A stretch of 64,000 nucleotides of DNA from an uncultured Parasphingopyxis sp. (GCA_947259005.1 CAMYKP010000009.1:124001-188000); one strand, 5' to 3'. Positions 50,139 to 60,451 are shown, counted from the stretch's first letter. The notes: generated from the sequence alone by a model not told the origin. Made by a program: numbers and translations.

Positions 50139-51557
50139 TTATGCCCCAACCTTGGCTGCTTCTGCATCGCTTCCATTGCTGGCCAGAATGCGGCCGGCAA
50201 CAAGTTTGAACAGGATGAAGCAGACGCCGGAAACTACGGCGAACCCGGCATGCATCAGCCAGAATGTCGTGGTCGGCATTGTTTCATACCAACCCCCGAT
50301 CCAGCCGACCATCGAGTTGCCGACGAAAAAGGCCATATAATAGAGGCCGATCACCGTCGCATTCACAGCCTTGGGCGCGAGTTTCGCAAACAGCGCCAGG
50401 CTGACAGGCAGCATGTGCGCAAAGCCGATCGAGTTCACGATATGGAAGGTGACGGGCCAGAACAGGCCGATCTTCTCGCCCTCGCCCTGGGTCGAGGCGG
50501 CCATGAACAGGCACAGCATCCCGCCGATGGAAAAAAGCGAGCCGATGATAATCTTGGTAATCTCGTCGGGCTCCTGCCAATGCTTGCCGTACCAGCGATA
50601 GAATATGGCGACGAGGGCGAGGAAGCTGACGCTGACGATGGCATCAAGGGTAACCAGCCATGTAGTCGGGAGCTGAGTACCGAAGAAGTTGAGATCGAAT
50701 TGCTGGTCGCCCCAGACGAGATAGGCATTGAATATCTGGTTGTTCGGAACGATCGCGATTGCCAGAACCGGGATCAGCAGCAGCAAGGCAATCAGTGCCG
50801 GCCAGTCCTGCCGGGTCAGTTTGGGCGGCTTTTCGACCGATGCACCGGTGCCTTGCGGCTCGAAATGTTCCTTGGGCAGATATTTTTGACCGGCGACATA
50901 AATGGCGAGACCGATCAGCATGCCGACACCGGCAGCACCAAAGCCCCAATGCCAGCCGACTGTTTCGCCCAGCGTACCGACGATCAGCGGCGATGCGATA
51001 ACGCCCGCATTGATCCCGAGATAGAATATCTGGAAGGCATCTGCGCGGCGCAGGTCGTCTGGTTTGTAGAGTGCGCCGACTTGGCTCGCGATATTGCCTT
51101 TGAACATGCCCGAACCGAGGATGAGGCAGAGTAACGCGAACAGGAAACTTGCTTCGAATGCCATGAGAAAATGGCCGAGCGCCATTGTGATCGCACCGAG
51201 CAGCACCGTGCGGCGTTTGCCCAGTATGCGGTCGGCGAGATATCCGCCAAGAATCGGAGTCAGATAGACTGATGCGGCATAGGTGCCGAAGATCGCCGAA
51301 GCGAGCGCCTGACCCTGAAGCCCGCCGTATAGCGCGCTGAATTGCTCGAAAAGGGCGATATTTTCAACATGGCCGGGAAGCAGCAGCTCATTGACCATGT
51401 AGAGAACAAGGAGCGCCTGCATCCCGTAAAAGGAGAAGCGCTCCCAGGCTTCGGTGAAGGCCAGATAGCCAAGGCCCTTGGGATGGCCAAGGAAGGACCG
51501 GTCTCCGACCGGCTCTTCCATCGCCGCTACAGCTTCATTCGCTTCGCCCACGCTCAT
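50139..51557 (-). CDS. POT family peptide MFS transporter
   Basis: FLGHPKGLGYLAFTEAWERFSFYGMQALLVLYMVNELL...GGYLADRILGKRRTVLLGAI...FQIFYLGINAGVIASPLI. Confidence 0.94.
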   Translation of the reverse strand: MSVGEANEAVAAMEEPVGDRSFLGHPKGLGYLAFTEAWERFSFYGMQALLVLYMVNELLLPGHVENIALFEQFSALYGGLQGQALASAIFGTYAASVYLTPILGGYLADRILGKRRTVLLGAITMALGHFLMAFEASFLFALLCLILGSGMFKGNIASQVGALYKPDDLRRADAFQIFYLGINAGVIASPLIVGTLGETVGWHWGFGAAGVGMLIGLAIYVAGQKYLPKEHFEPQGTGASVEKPPKLTRQDWPALIALLLLIPVLAIAIVPNNQIFNAYLVWGDQQFDLNFFGTQLPTTWLVTLDAIVSVSFLALVAIFYRWYGKHWQEPDEITKIIIGSLFSIGGMLCLFMAASTQGEGEKIGLFWPVTFHIVNSIGFAHMLPVSLALFAKLAPKAVNATVIGLYYMAFFVGNSMVGWIGGWYETMPTTTFWLMHAGFAVVSGVCFILFKLVAGRILASNGSDAEAAKVGA

Positions 51558-51631
51558 TGTGCGACCTCCCCCGCAATATTTTGCGCAGACTAGAGCGGCG
51601 GGGGCGGGCGGCAAGCGATTAGTCGATTATT

Positions 51632-52090
51632 TCACTCTGCAGCCATTTCGAGTTCGGCGGGTTTCCGTTTTTCGAAGGTCTTTGCCAGCTGCTTTTCCGT
51701 CTCCCTGGTCAAACCCTTGGCTGCGGCGACAAACATTTCGTCTTCCTCTTCTTCGATATGATGGAGGTAGCGGTCCTTCATCGTGCGGTAGCGGGCGAGC
51801 CAGCCGGTCGAGGAAAAATCCATCTCCTCCAGTTCCTCGAGACAGTCCTCGATTTCCTTGTGCTCAGCCACGGAATGCTGCGATTTGTCGCGCAGGTCCG
51901 GATCGGCCAGCATCGTCGCGTAGAGCGTTTCTTCCTCGGCGGCGGCATGGGCGGTCACCTCGGTCTTGAAGCGGGTAAACAGCTCCTCGCGCCCATCGCT
52001 GTCGCCATGGGTCTTGTCGATCAGGTCGAGCATGGTGCGATGCTTGTCATGATCTTCCTTGAGCCGGGCGAAAATTGTCTGGTCTGCCAT
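51632..52090 (-). CDS. hemerythrin-domain protein
   Basis: LKEDHDKHRTMLDLIDKTHGDSDGREELFTRFKTEVTAHAAAEEETLYATML...SVAEHKEIEDCLEEL...HHIEEEEDEMFVAA; His/Glu pattern of hemerythrins. Confidence 0.88.
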   Translation of the reverse strand: MADQTIFARLKEDHDKHRTMLDLIDKTHGDSDGREELFTRFKTEVTAHAAAEEETLYATMLADPDLRDKSQHSVAEHKEIEDCLEELEEMDFSSTGWLARYRTMKDRYLHHIEEEEDEMFVAAAKGLTRETEKQLAKTFEKRKPAELEMAAE

Positions 52091-52203
52091 TATGACTGTC
52101 TCCTTGGTTGCTTTGCTTTATCAACGGATGACAGACGCGATTGTTTCAGTTGAGAATAGTTATTAATTGGAACGTGTCGGCGTGCGGATGACGAAGGATT
52201 GCC

Positions 52204-52707
52204 ATGACGGAAGATCGGAAAATTGAGCGTGTCGAAGAGATCCGGATGACCGCTCTCGAACCTCGGCAAAAGGCGGTGCTGCGCATTCGGGCAATGCTTG
52301 CAGGGCTTGTGCCAGTGGCGATGCTTTCCGTTGCGGATGTCGTTCTCAATCGGGAATTGGGCTTTCCCTTCGGCTGGGGCATCGGACTGGGTGCGGCGCT
52401 GTACCTGTTCGCCGTGATTGTTTTGCCGGGCAGGCGCTATCGCCGCTGGGGATATCACACGGGTAAGCGCGCAATCCGCATCGCGTCCGGCCTGCTGGTC
52501 AGAAGGGAAACGGTCGTGCCCTATGACAGGGTCCAGCATATAGATGTTTCGCGCGGACCCATCGAGCGCGCTTTCGGTGTTGCAACGCTGACGCTTCACA
52601 CGGCGGGGAGCTATAACAGCACTGTCGATCTTCCGGGACTGGCGATCGACGATGCCAATCGGATGCGCGACGATATCCGAGCGCATATCAGCCAGGATCT
52701 GGCGTGA
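52204..52707 (+). CDS. PH domain (bPH2/DUF304, YdbS-like) membrane protein
   Basis: VVLPGRRYRRWGYHTGKRAIRIASGLLVRRETVVPYDRVQHIDVSRGPIERAFGVATLTLHTAGSYNSTVDLPGL. Confidence 0.9.
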   Translation: MTEDRKIERVEEIRMTALEPRQKAVLRIRAMLAGLVPVAMLSVADVVLNRELGFPFGWGIGLGAALYLFAVIVLPGRRYRRWGYHTGKRAIRIASGLLVRRETVVPYDRVQHIDVSRGPIERAFGVATLTLHTAGSYNSTVDLPGLAIDDANRMRDDIRAHISQDLA

Positions 52708-54155
52708 ACGAAGAGCCTGAAAACTGGTCGCGCCTGCATCCCGCGACGCTGGCGATCCGGGCGCTTGAGCGGCTGCCCGAACTGGTCCTGGGCCTGCCCG
52801 CTGCAGCCTATTTCATTGGCGATACCGGGATAGGCATCGCCCTGCTTCTGGCGGTTGTCGGGCTGGCGGCTTCGATGCTGTACGCCTTTGTCTATTGGCG
52901 GCGCTTCACATATTGGGTCGGCCCGGAGCAGCTGGTAATCGAGAGCGGAATAGTGAACCGCAACCGGCGTACCATCCCGTTCGACCGGATTCAGGACATC
53001 AGCCTTGAGCAGAAACTGCTCGCGCGCATCTTTGGCGTTTCCATTGTGCGGATCGAGACCGGCAGCTCTGGCGGCGATGAGGGAGAACTGGACTGCGTCA
53101 GCCGGGCGGAGGCGGATCATCTTCGCGACCGCATTCGCGCCTATCGTGCGGGCAGTGCAGAGCCGACGACGAGTGCCGCCGTGCCGGAGGCACAAGAGTC
53201 ACCACCGCTCTACACCATGCATTTCGACCGGCTGATCATTGCCGGTCTGTTCAATTTCTCGTTGGTCTTTCTCGCGATTCTGGGCGGTGTCTGGCAATAT
53301 CTGGGGAGCTATCTTCCTGCCGAATATCTCGACCCCGACCGCTTCATAGGCGACTATCGCAAACAGGCGGTCGGCCTCATGTCCGTCATGTCTGTGGTGT
53401 CATTTGCCATGCTTTTGCTGCTGGTTGGCGTCGTGACGGGGTTGATGCGGACCATTGCCCGGGATTTCGGATTCAGGCTTAGCCGGACAGAAACCGGTCT
53501 ACGCAGGCAGCGGGGCCTGTTCACGCGCACCGATGTCGTCATTCCGCTGCGTCGTGTGCAGGCCGGGATCGTCTCGACCGGAATCATAAAGCGCCTGTTC
53601 GGCTGGCGCGCGCTGGCCGTCCAGAGTCTGGGCAGTGACGGCTCCGCGGGGACCCATCATGAGGTCGCGCCTCTGGCGAAAGCCGAGGAGCTAACTCCCG
53701 TTCTGGACGAGCTGAGCCTGCCATTGCCGCCGCCTGCCCGGGACTTTGTCCGCGTATCGCCGAAACTGATCTGGCGGAGCTGGACCCAGGACGGGCTTGC
53801 ACTGGGCATGGCAGTCCTGATTTCGTCATTTTTCTGGAACGGCTGGCCCTTGCTGCTCCTGGCCGCGCCCTTCCTGCTCATCGCGCCCGTGCTGCAATAT
53901 CGTGCGCACGGCTATTGTTTCGGGCAAGATATCCTGTTTGTTCGGCGAGGTTTCTGGCGACCGCGGGTGACAATCCTTCCTCTTGCCAAAGCGCAATCGG
54001 CTACGCTGGTGCGCGGCCTGACACAGCAGGGCTTTGGTCTGGCAACCCTGGCGATCGGCACGGCCGGCACCTCACTCGCATCGCCGTTGAGGATCCTGGA
54101 TCTGGAAGAAGGTACCGCCCGGCGCCTGCTCGGGGAACAGATGCTTCTCGATTAG
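52704..54155 (+). CDS. PH domain (bPH2/DUF304, YdbT-like) membrane protein
   Basis: Repeated DUF304 motifs: NRNRRTIPFDRIQDISLEQKLLARIFGVSIVRIETG; TRTDVVIPLRRVQAGIVSTGIIKRLFGWRALAVQSLG; 4-bp overlap with preceding gene. Confidence 0.9.
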   Translation: MNEEPENWSRLHPATLAIRALERLPELVLGLPAAAYFIGDTGIGIALLLAVVGLAASMLYAFVYWRRFTYWVGPEQLVIESGIVNRNRRTIPFDRIQDISLEQKLLARIFGVSIVRIETGSSGGDEGELDCVSRAEADHLRDRIRAYRAGSAEPTTSAAVPEAQESPPLYTMHFDRLIIAGLFNFSLVFLAILGGVWQYLGSYLPAEYLDPDRFIGDYRKQAVGLMSVMSVVSFAMLLLLVGVVTGLMRTIARDFGFRLSRTETGLRRQRGLFTRTDVVIPLRRVQAGIVSTGIIKRLFGWRALAVQSLGSDGSAGTHHEVAPLAKAEELTPVLDELSLPLPPPARDFVRVSPKLIWRSWTQDGLALGMAVLISSFFWNGWPLLLLAAPFLLIAPVLQYRAHGYCFGQDILFVRRGFWRPRVTILPLAKAQSATLVRGLTQQGFGLATLAIGTAGTSLASPLRILDLEEGTARRLLGEQMLLD

Positions 54156-54161
54156 GAAGCT

Positions 54162-54371
54162 TCAGTCGTTGAGCTGGAAGCCAATCCGGAGCGTCACCTG
54201 ATAATGCGCCACTTTTCCGTCGACGACATGGCCGCGCGTTTCGGTGACTTCGAACCATCCGATATCGCGGACCGTCTCTGCCGTCCGATCGATTGCGCCG
54301 CTGATTGCATCTTCGATGCTGGTCGTCGATGTGCCGACGACCTCGGTGACCTTGTAGATGTTGTCGCTCAT
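54162..54371 (-). CDS. dodecin family flavin-binding protein
   Basis: MSDNIYKVTEVVGTSTTSIEDAISGAIDRTAETVRDIGWFEVTETRGHVVDGKVAHYQVTLRIGFQLND. Confidence 0.95.
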   Translation of the reverse strand: MSDNIYKVTEVVGTSTTSIEDAISGAIDRTAETVRDIGWFEVTETRGHVVDGKVAHYQVTLRIGFQLND

Positions 54372-54561
54372 GATTTTCCTTTCCTGTTATCCTATCAAAG
54401 CATGAAATCGCTTTTGGTTGCACCGCGTCACAAGATTCATCGTCCGGCGGGACGGGCATAAGGAAGCTGGCAGACCGTGCTGACCGTTTCGTCGAGCCGA
54501 TGCTGGTCAAGTCGCGCCGCGCCGCTTAGTTCCTTGGACAACAGACAGGGGAGACGGCGAC

Positions 54562-56316
54562 ATGCGTGCATTGATATTGGCTCTGGCTCTTGGAACGGCC
54601 GCACCCGCTTGGGCCGCGCCGGACGACGATCTCGGGACATTGATGGACGAAGTCTGGAACTCGGCGCTGCGCGAAAATCCGGTAATGGCCACCCGGGTCG
54701 GTGTGCATGACTATGACGACCGCGTCTTCGATCTCAGCCTTGCTGCCGAAGACCGCCGCGCGGCCGAGGCGCAGGCCTATCGCGATCGGTTGCGCGCCAT
54801 TCCGCGGGACCAGCTTTCGGCCGATGGCCAGACCAATTACGGTATTCTCGATCGCCTGCTTGGAGAAACGATCGAGGCCAACGGCTTTGGCCAGCGCGTG
54901 ATGCTGTTCACAACCTATAGTGGCTGGCATCAGAGTTTTGCAGGTCTGGCCAGCGCTCTGTCTTTCCAGACCCCAGCCGATTTCGAAAGCTACCTCACCC
55001 GCCTCAGCCTGTATCCGACGATCAATGACGAGGCGATTGCGATCAGCACACAGGCGGTAGAACAGGGATATACTCTGCCTTGCGCCGTTCTCGATGGATA
55101 TGAGCGCTCTATCTCTGGCGTGATCGGTGACGATCCGCTGGCGTCTCGTTTTTACGAGCCTTTCACCAGGCCGCGTCCGACCGGCGTGAGCGAAGAAGCG
55201 TTTGCCGGCTATGCCGCAAGAGCGCGGGAAATCATCACCACCATATTGGCTCCGGAATATGCCGAGCATCTGGAATGGTATCTGAACGTCTATCAGCCCG
55301 CCTGCCGCGAAGAGGTCGGCATATCGGCGCAGGAGGGCGGGGCGGACTTTTATGCTTTCCGCGTTCGGCAGATGACGACCACCGATCTTACGGCACAGGA
55401 AATTCACGATATCGGCCTGTCCGAAGTCGCCCGGATCCGTGCCGAGATGGAAGCGGTAACCGCCGAAGCCGGATTTGAAACGCGAGAAGCCTATATCGAG
55501 CATCTGCGCACCGATCCGCAATATTATGCCGAAACGCCTGAAGAGCTGATGGCTGCCGTTGCCCTGCAGGCCAAGGAGATTGACGGGCTGATGCCGACGA
55601 TGTTCGCGACCTTGCCGAGGTTGCCCTATGGCATCCGGGCGATTCCTGCCGAAATCGCCGAAGGTACGACGACGGCCTATTACAGCCCCGGCTCGCCCGA
55701 GAGCGGCATTGCGGGCACCTATTATGTGAATACATCCCTGCTCGACCAGCGGCCTTTATGGGAAATTCCGGCGCTTTCCGCGCATGAAGGCGTGCCGGGG
55801 CATCATAACCAGATCGCCCTGCAGCAGGAAATAGAGATGCATCCGCTGCGCCAGAATCTGGCCTTTTTCACCGCCTTTACCGAAGGTTGGGGGCTCTATT
55901 CCGAGCGCATCGGGATCGAGATAGGCATCTATGATACGCCCGCCGAGAATATGGGCCGGCTAAGCTACGAGATGTGGCGTGCCTGCCGACTGGTCGTCGA
56001 CACCGGTATCCATGCACTGGGATGGTCCAAGGAGCAGGCGATCGCCTTTATGAGCGAGAACACGGCACTGACCGACGCGAATATCGAAGCGGAGGTAAAC
56101 CGCTACATCTCCTGGCCGGGTCAGGCGCTCGGCTATAAAATGGGCGAACTCAGGATACGCGCCTTGCGGGCCCGGGCGGAGGCGGCGCTTGGAGAGAGTT
56201 TCGATGTGCGGCATTTCCACGACGCCGTTATCGGACAGGGTTCGGTTCCGCTCGACGTGCTCGAAGCGCAGATCGATCGCTGGATCGCATCGCAATTGGC
56301 AGGGGTGGAAGGCTAA
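54562..56316 (+). CDS. DUF885 family secreted protein (metallohydrolase-like)
   Basis: Signal peptide; WEIPALSAHEGVPGHHNQIALQQE...FFTAFTEGWGLYSERIGIEIGIY. Confidence 0.92.
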   Translation: MRALILALALGTAAPAWAAPDDDLGTLMDEVWNSALRENPVMATRVGVHDYDDRVFDLSLAAEDRRAAEAQAYRDRLRAIPRDQLSADGQTNYGILDRLLGETIEANGFGQRVMLFTTYSGWHQSFAGLASALSFQTPADFESYLTRLSLYPTINDEAIAISTQAVEQGYTLPCAVLDGYERSISGVIGDDPLASRFYEPFTRPRPTGVSEEAFAGYAARAREIITTILAPEYAEHLEWYLNVYQPACREEVGISAQEGGADFYAFRVRQMTTTDLTAQEIHDIGLSEVARIRAEMEAVTAEAGFETREAYIEHLRTDPQYYAETPEELMAAVALQAKEIDGLMPTMFATLPRLPYGIRAIPAEIAEGTTTAYYSPGSPESGIAGTYYVNTSLLDQRPLWEIPALSAHEGVPGHHNQIALQQEIEMHPLRQNLAFFTAFTEGWGLYSERIGIEIGIYDTPAENMGRLSYEMWRACRLVVDTGIHALGWSKEQAIAFMSENTALTDANIEAEVNRYISWPGQALGYKMGELRIRALRARAEAALGESFDVRHFHDAVIGQGSVPLDVLEAQIDRWIASQLAGVEG

Positions 56317-56340
56317 GCGCCCGCGACCAGAAGTCTTGCG

Positions 56341-56715
56341 CTAAAACTCGAGCAGGGCCCCGCGTTCCGCACGAGCCGACCGGAGCAGTTCTTGCGTGCA
56401 GCCGGTAAAGCCTCCGGGGCCGACAGGTGAACAGCTCATCGTGCCGCCTCGGCCGACATATTCGACGCTTTGTGAGCGAGACAACCAGCTTTCATTGGCG
56501 GCCAGGTCGCGTGTATCGCGCAACTCGGGAGGAATGCGATAGCGTTCGCTTTCATCGCGGCGCACGCAAACGACAATGATTTCGCCATTGCTGGTCGTGC
56601 ATTCTTCATCGCCATAGACGATTTGCATCCGGACATTATTCTGCGCGGCAGCGGGCGCGGAGGGAATAACGGCCAAGGCCCCAACAAGTGCCGTGGCGGC
56701 AAGCAAACGCGTCAT
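56341..56715 (-). CDS. small secreted Cys-containing hypothetical protein
   Basis: Signal peptide MTRLLAATALVGALAVIPSAPAAAQ; EECTTSNGEIIVVCVRRDESERYRIPPELRDTRD...SCSPVGPGGFTGCTQELLRSARAERGALLEF. Confidence 0.7.
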   Translation of the reverse strand: MTRLLAATALVGALAVIPSAPAAAQNNVRMQIVYGDEECTTSNGEIIVVCVRRDESERYRIPPELRDTRDLAANESWLSRSQSVEYVGRGGTMSCSPVGPGGFTGCTQELLRSARAERGALLEF

Positions 56716-56812
56716 TATCTTCTCCTATTGCAGCCTCAACGCTACAGCCTTTGGCCGGGTCTCCGCAAGATGGCTTAATCAATATTGCCCGATGCTGAAC
56801 TGGTTAAAACCA

Positions 56813-57367
56813 TCATATCCGCTTGGCGGCGGCAATGGCTAAGCGGCAACCGAGCCGGATTGCGCCAGACAGGAACGGATAGCCGGGCGCCTGTTCCGCG
56901 CCCTCCGCTAATGCGGTTTCACGATGTTCGACCTCTTCGGCCTGAAATTCGGCGATCATGGCGCTGAGCTCGGGGTCGGAATCGCCCAGTTCTTCAAGCT
57001 GTTCGCTATAGTGGAGGTCGATCTCGGTTTCGATCGCGGCTGTGCAAGCCATGGCAGCTTCGGGCCCAAGCAGTGCGGTGGCCGCGCCAAGGGCGAAGCC
57101 GGCACGATCCCATAATGGCTGGAGCAGGGTAGGGCGGACGCCGCGTTCAACGGCCAGCGCATCGAATCGCTCGCAATGGCGGTGTTCCTGCTCCGCCATC
57201 CGGGAGATTGAGCGCGCCACGGGATTGCGATCGCCCAAAATGGCGAGCTGGCCGGCATAGATTCGTGTAGCCCCATATTCACCGGCCTGATCGACCCGAA
57301 TCATCGAATCGACATCGGCCCGGGTATCGCCGGGGAGGGTCAGCGCGTCGTCTTGCGTGTCAGCCAT
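56813..57367 (-). CDS. coq7: demethoxyubiquinone hydroxylase (COQ7 family)
   Basis: IRVDQAGEYGATRIYAGQLAILG...MAEQEHRHCERFDAL...EEVEHRETALAEGAEQAPGYPFLSGAIRLGCRLAIAAAKRI; di-iron ExxH motifs. Confidence 0.93.
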   Translation of the reverse strand: MADTQDDALTLPGDTRADVDSMIRVDQAGEYGATRIYAGQLAILGDRNPVARSISRMAEQEHRHCERFDALAVERGVRPTLLQPLWDRAGFALGAATALLGPEAAMACTAAIETEIDLHYSEQLEELGDSDPELSAMIAEFQAEEVEHRETALAEGAEQAPGYPFLSGAIRLGCRLAIAAAKRI

Positions 57368-57810
57368 GCGATTACCATAGCAGCGCCGATTGAGATTATC
57401 GCGTTAAATCCGGCCAATGAAATGCCGAATAACGTCCATTGGGGCTGTTCGCACGAGATGATCGGCGTCGCCATGATATCGGTGAGGAAATCACCGCCGC
57501 CGCCCGGCGCGCTGGAGCAACGGGTCAGGCCTTCCCACCAGCCATATTCGACACCGGCATGGAATACACCGATTGCGCCGCTCGCGAAAATCGCCGCCAC
57601 TGCGAGCCAGAGGAAGAGCGTTCCGACACTTTTGTCGCGAAGGATGATGGCCAGGAGGGCGAGCGGGATGGCGGCATAATGCGGCCAGCGCTGCCAATGG
57701 CACATCTCGCACGGATAGAGCCCGCCCAGATATTGAGAACCGAGTGCGCCCGCGAGCAACAGGGCCGGCACGGCGAGTGCAAGAGTGCGCGCAAGACCGA
57801 TCGAACCCAT
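57340..57810 (-). CDS. dsbB: disulfide bond formation protein B
   Basis: LGGLYPCEMCHWQRWPHYAAIPLALLA...GVFHAGVEYGWWEGLTRCSS...IISCEQPQWTLFGISLAGFNAIIS. Confidence 0.92.
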   Translation of the reverse strand: MGSIGLARTLALAVPALLLAGALGSQYLGGLYPCEMCHWQRWPHYAAIPLALLAIILRDKSVGTLFLWLAVAAIFASGAIGVFHAGVEYGWWEGLTRCSSAPGGGGDFLTDIMATPIISCEQPQWTLFGISLAGFNAIISIGAAMVIAWLTRKTTR

Positions 57811-57826
57811 TGCCAGCTACCCTGTA

Positions 57827-59173
57827 TTAACGACTGCGTGTGCGATTGCCTGCCGCAGCGGTTGCTACCGGGCGCCGCTCCCTTGCAAGGCGCGAAATCG
57901 TTTCGACCGCATAATGCATCTGGAAATCCGTGATGCCCTGTTCCGCCAGTTCTTCCGTGGTTGCCGAGAAACGCGGATCGTCCCGAACATCTTCCTCGAT
58001 GACGTCATCTTGCACTGCCGTCTCATTGACCAGGTGTCGCCTCAGATCGGCTTCGCGGAAGCGCGGTGCGTCGCGCCAGTTCGGGTTGGTCAGCTGCGGC
58101 ACGTCGAGATCCGGCTCGATACCGCCTTCCTGCACCGAATGGCCGGCGGGCGTATAATAGCGCGCGGTTGTGAGGCGCAGAGCGGTGCTTTCGGAAAGCG
58201 GGAGGATCGTCTGGACCGACCCCTTGCCGAAAGTCCGTTCGCCGATGATCAGTCCGCGGCGATGATCCTGCAGCGCGCCCGCAACGATTTCGGAAGCCGA
58301 AGCGGTACCGGCGTCTACGAGAACGACGATCGGCAGGCCGTTCGTATCGTCTCCTGCACGGGCATAGTAGCGGTCGATATCGTCGGGCCGGCGTCCCCGC
58401 TGGGAGACGATCTCTCCGCGTTCGAGGAACACGTCGGAAACCGCGATCGCCTGATCCAGCAGGCCGCCCGGATTGGACCTGAGGTCAATCACATAGCCGG
58501 TGGGCGGGCCGCCGAGCGACTGGTTGATCGCCACGATTGCCGCCTGCACTTCTTCGCCCGTGTTGCGGTTGAATGTGTTGATGTTGATGATGCCGACCCG
58601 GTCCTGCACTTCCCATTCAACGGCGCGTAGTTCGATGACTTCGCGTGTCAGGGTGAATTCGAGCGGTTCGTCAGCGCCCGGGCGCACGATGGTCAGCTCG
58701 ATCGATGTGCCCGGCGCGCCGCGCATTTCTTCGACCGCTTCGTCCAGCGTTCCGCCGAAGATCAATTCTCCATCGAGATGGGTGATATAGTCGCCGGCCT
58801 GAATGCCGGCGCGGTCGGCCGGCGTATCTTCGAACGGTGCGATGACCTTAACCGCTCCGTCTTCCATCGTCACGGTGAGCCCGAGACCGCCATATTCGCC
58901 CTGGCTCTGCGTCGTCAGTCGCTCGAAACCCGTTTCGTCGAGGAAGGAACTGTGCGGGTCGAGGCTCGAGAGCATGCCGCCGATTGCTCCGCGCATCAGG
59001 TCTTCGTCGCTGATTTCATCGACATATTCGGCACGGACCCGCTCGAAAACATCCATGAACTGGTCAAGCTCGCGATAAGTGTCGACATCGACGGCCGCGA
59101 GGGAGGCGGTGAAGGCCGGAATAAGCGCCAGCGTACTGACCGCGCCAATCGCACTGATAATAGGTCTTGCCAT
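57827..59173 (-). CDS. ctpA: S41 family C-terminal processing peptidase
   Basis: VRAEYVDEISDEDLMRGAIGGMLSSLDPHSSFLDETGFERLTTQSQGEYGGLGLTV; PDZ domain; VLVDAGTASASEIVAGALQDHRRGLIIGERTFGKGSVQT. Confidence 0.96.
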   Translation of the reverse strand: MARPIISAIGAVSTLALIPAFTASLAAVDVDTYRELDQFMDVFERVRAEYVDEISDEDLMRGAIGGMLSSLDPHSSFLDETGFERLTTQSQGEYGGLGLTVTMEDGAVKVIAPFEDTPADRAGIQAGDYITHLDGELIFGGTLDEAVEEMRGAPGTSIELTIVRPGADEPLEFTLTREVIELRAVEWEVQDRVGIININTFNRNTGEEVQAAIVAINQSLGGPPTGYVIDLRSNPGGLLDQAIAVSDVFLERGEIVSQRGRRPDDIDRYYARAGDDTNGLPIVVLVDAGTASASEIVAGALQDHRRGLIIGERTFGKGSVQTILPLSESTALRLTTARYYTPAGHSVQEGGIEPDLDVPQLTNPNWRDAPRFREADLRRHLVNETAVQDDVIEEDVRDDPRFSATTEELAEQGITDFQMHYAVETISRLARERRPVATAAAGNRTRSR

Positions 59174-59247
59174 GACTTTAACTCTCTAAACTGATGCCCG
59201 CATGATAGCGGTTTTCCGGCGTTCGGCAAAGCATATGCTGTTTCGCC

Positions 59248-60447
59248 TTAACCGCGGCTTACGAGGGAGGAAATATCAACCGGTTCGCCGCTGCGGCGCA
59301 GTTCGACGGTGACTGTCGGCTGGTCATCGCCGGTTCTGCCGATCGGCGCCCCCTGTTGCACCACCTGGCCGACCTGAACGCTGACCGAGGCAAGATCGGT
59401 GATCAGGGTTGTCCATCCGCCGCTATGATCGATAATCACGATCTGGCCAAAGCCCCGAAAATCGCCGGCATAGCTGACCCTTCCGGCAGTCGGCGCAATC
59501 ACCTGTGCGCTCGGTTGAGTGGCGATTGTCAGGCCGCGTGAACGCACGCCTGCTTCCGATACTTCGCCTAGGCCTGCCACAACTTCGCCCATTACGGGCA
59601 GGCGATAGGGCGGGCGCCGGTTGCTGTCATTGCCAGTCCGTCTCTGCGTCGGTGCGCTGGCCTCTCCTGGTTGTGCGGGGCGCAGCCGGGGGCCGGGCAG
59701 GGTGATAAGATCCTGTCGAACTCCGGCCTGACGGTCGAGTTCAGCCATGAGTGTGCGAATATCGCGCGCGTCTTCGCCCAGCGCCATGACCCGGTCGGTT
59801 TCGAGCATTGCCGAACGTTCCAGCTGTTCGGCCCGCTGGCGCGATCCCCGTTCGAGCGCGGCGAGCTGGACGCGGCGGGTTTCAAGATCTTCCTGTCGTT
59901 GAGTGAGCAGGGCAACAGCCCGGTCGGCCTGGAGACGCAGGTTGGATCCGCGCACAACCTCAGCCCGCAAACTCGCTGTGCGTTCGCGAACGATGGGCAG
60001 GGTAGTCGAAAAGAGGGAACGGATATGAACGAGATCGCTGATGCTCCCCTGATGAACGAGCGCCAGTGCAGGTGGCCGGCGCGCCATGGTTTGCAAGGCC
60101 GCGGTCAGCCCGATGATCGTTCCCTGCCGTTCGGCCAGTCTTGCCCGTTGCTCCGCGCGCAATTGCTCGATGAGGCGGATACGGCTTTGTGCGGCGGTGA
60201 GGTCGGCCTCAGCCGCCTGAACCTGCGCTGCCGCAGCGGCCTCGTCGGCGGCGGCGCGCTCGGCGCGGCTTTGAGCGTTTTCGGCCTGCTGCTCAAACTG
60301 CGTGGCCCGCTGCTGGGCAATGGTGCGTTGGCGCAGGGCTTCTTCCAGTGCTTCGGCTTCGCTCGCGCCGCCGCTCGGCTGGGCAAGCGCGAATGGCGCG
60401 AGGATTGCCGAGAACAGCGTGATCATGGCGAGGAGGCGCATTATCAT
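59248..60447 (-). CDS. envC: murein hydrolase activator EnvC-like (coiled coil + M23/LytM domain)
   Basis: Signal peptide, long coiled coil, C-terminal degenerate LytM (GRVSYAGDFRGFGQIVIIDHSGGWTTLITDLASVSVQVGQVVQQGAPIGRTGDDQPTVTVELRRSGEPVDISSLVSR). Confidence 0.92.
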   Translation of the reverse strand: MIMRLLAMITLFSAILAPFALAQPSGGASEAEALEEALRQRTIAQQRATQFEQQAENAQSRAERAAADEAAAAAQVQAAEADLTAAQSRIRLIEQLRAEQRARLAERQGTIIGLTAALQTMARRPPALALVHQGSISDLVHIRSLFSTTLPIVRERTASLRAEVVRGSNLRLQADRAVALLTQRQEDLETRRVQLAALERGSRQRAEQLERSAMLETDRVMALGEDARDIRTLMAELDRQAGVRQDLITLPGPRLRPAQPGEASAPTQRRTGNDSNRRPPYRLPVMGEVVAGLGEVSEAGVRSRGLTIATQPSAQVIAPTAGRVSYAGDFRGFGQIVIIDHSGGWTTLITDLASVSVQVGQVVQQGAPIGRTGDDQPTVTVELRRSGEPVDISSLVSRG

Positions 60448-60451
60448 CCGG

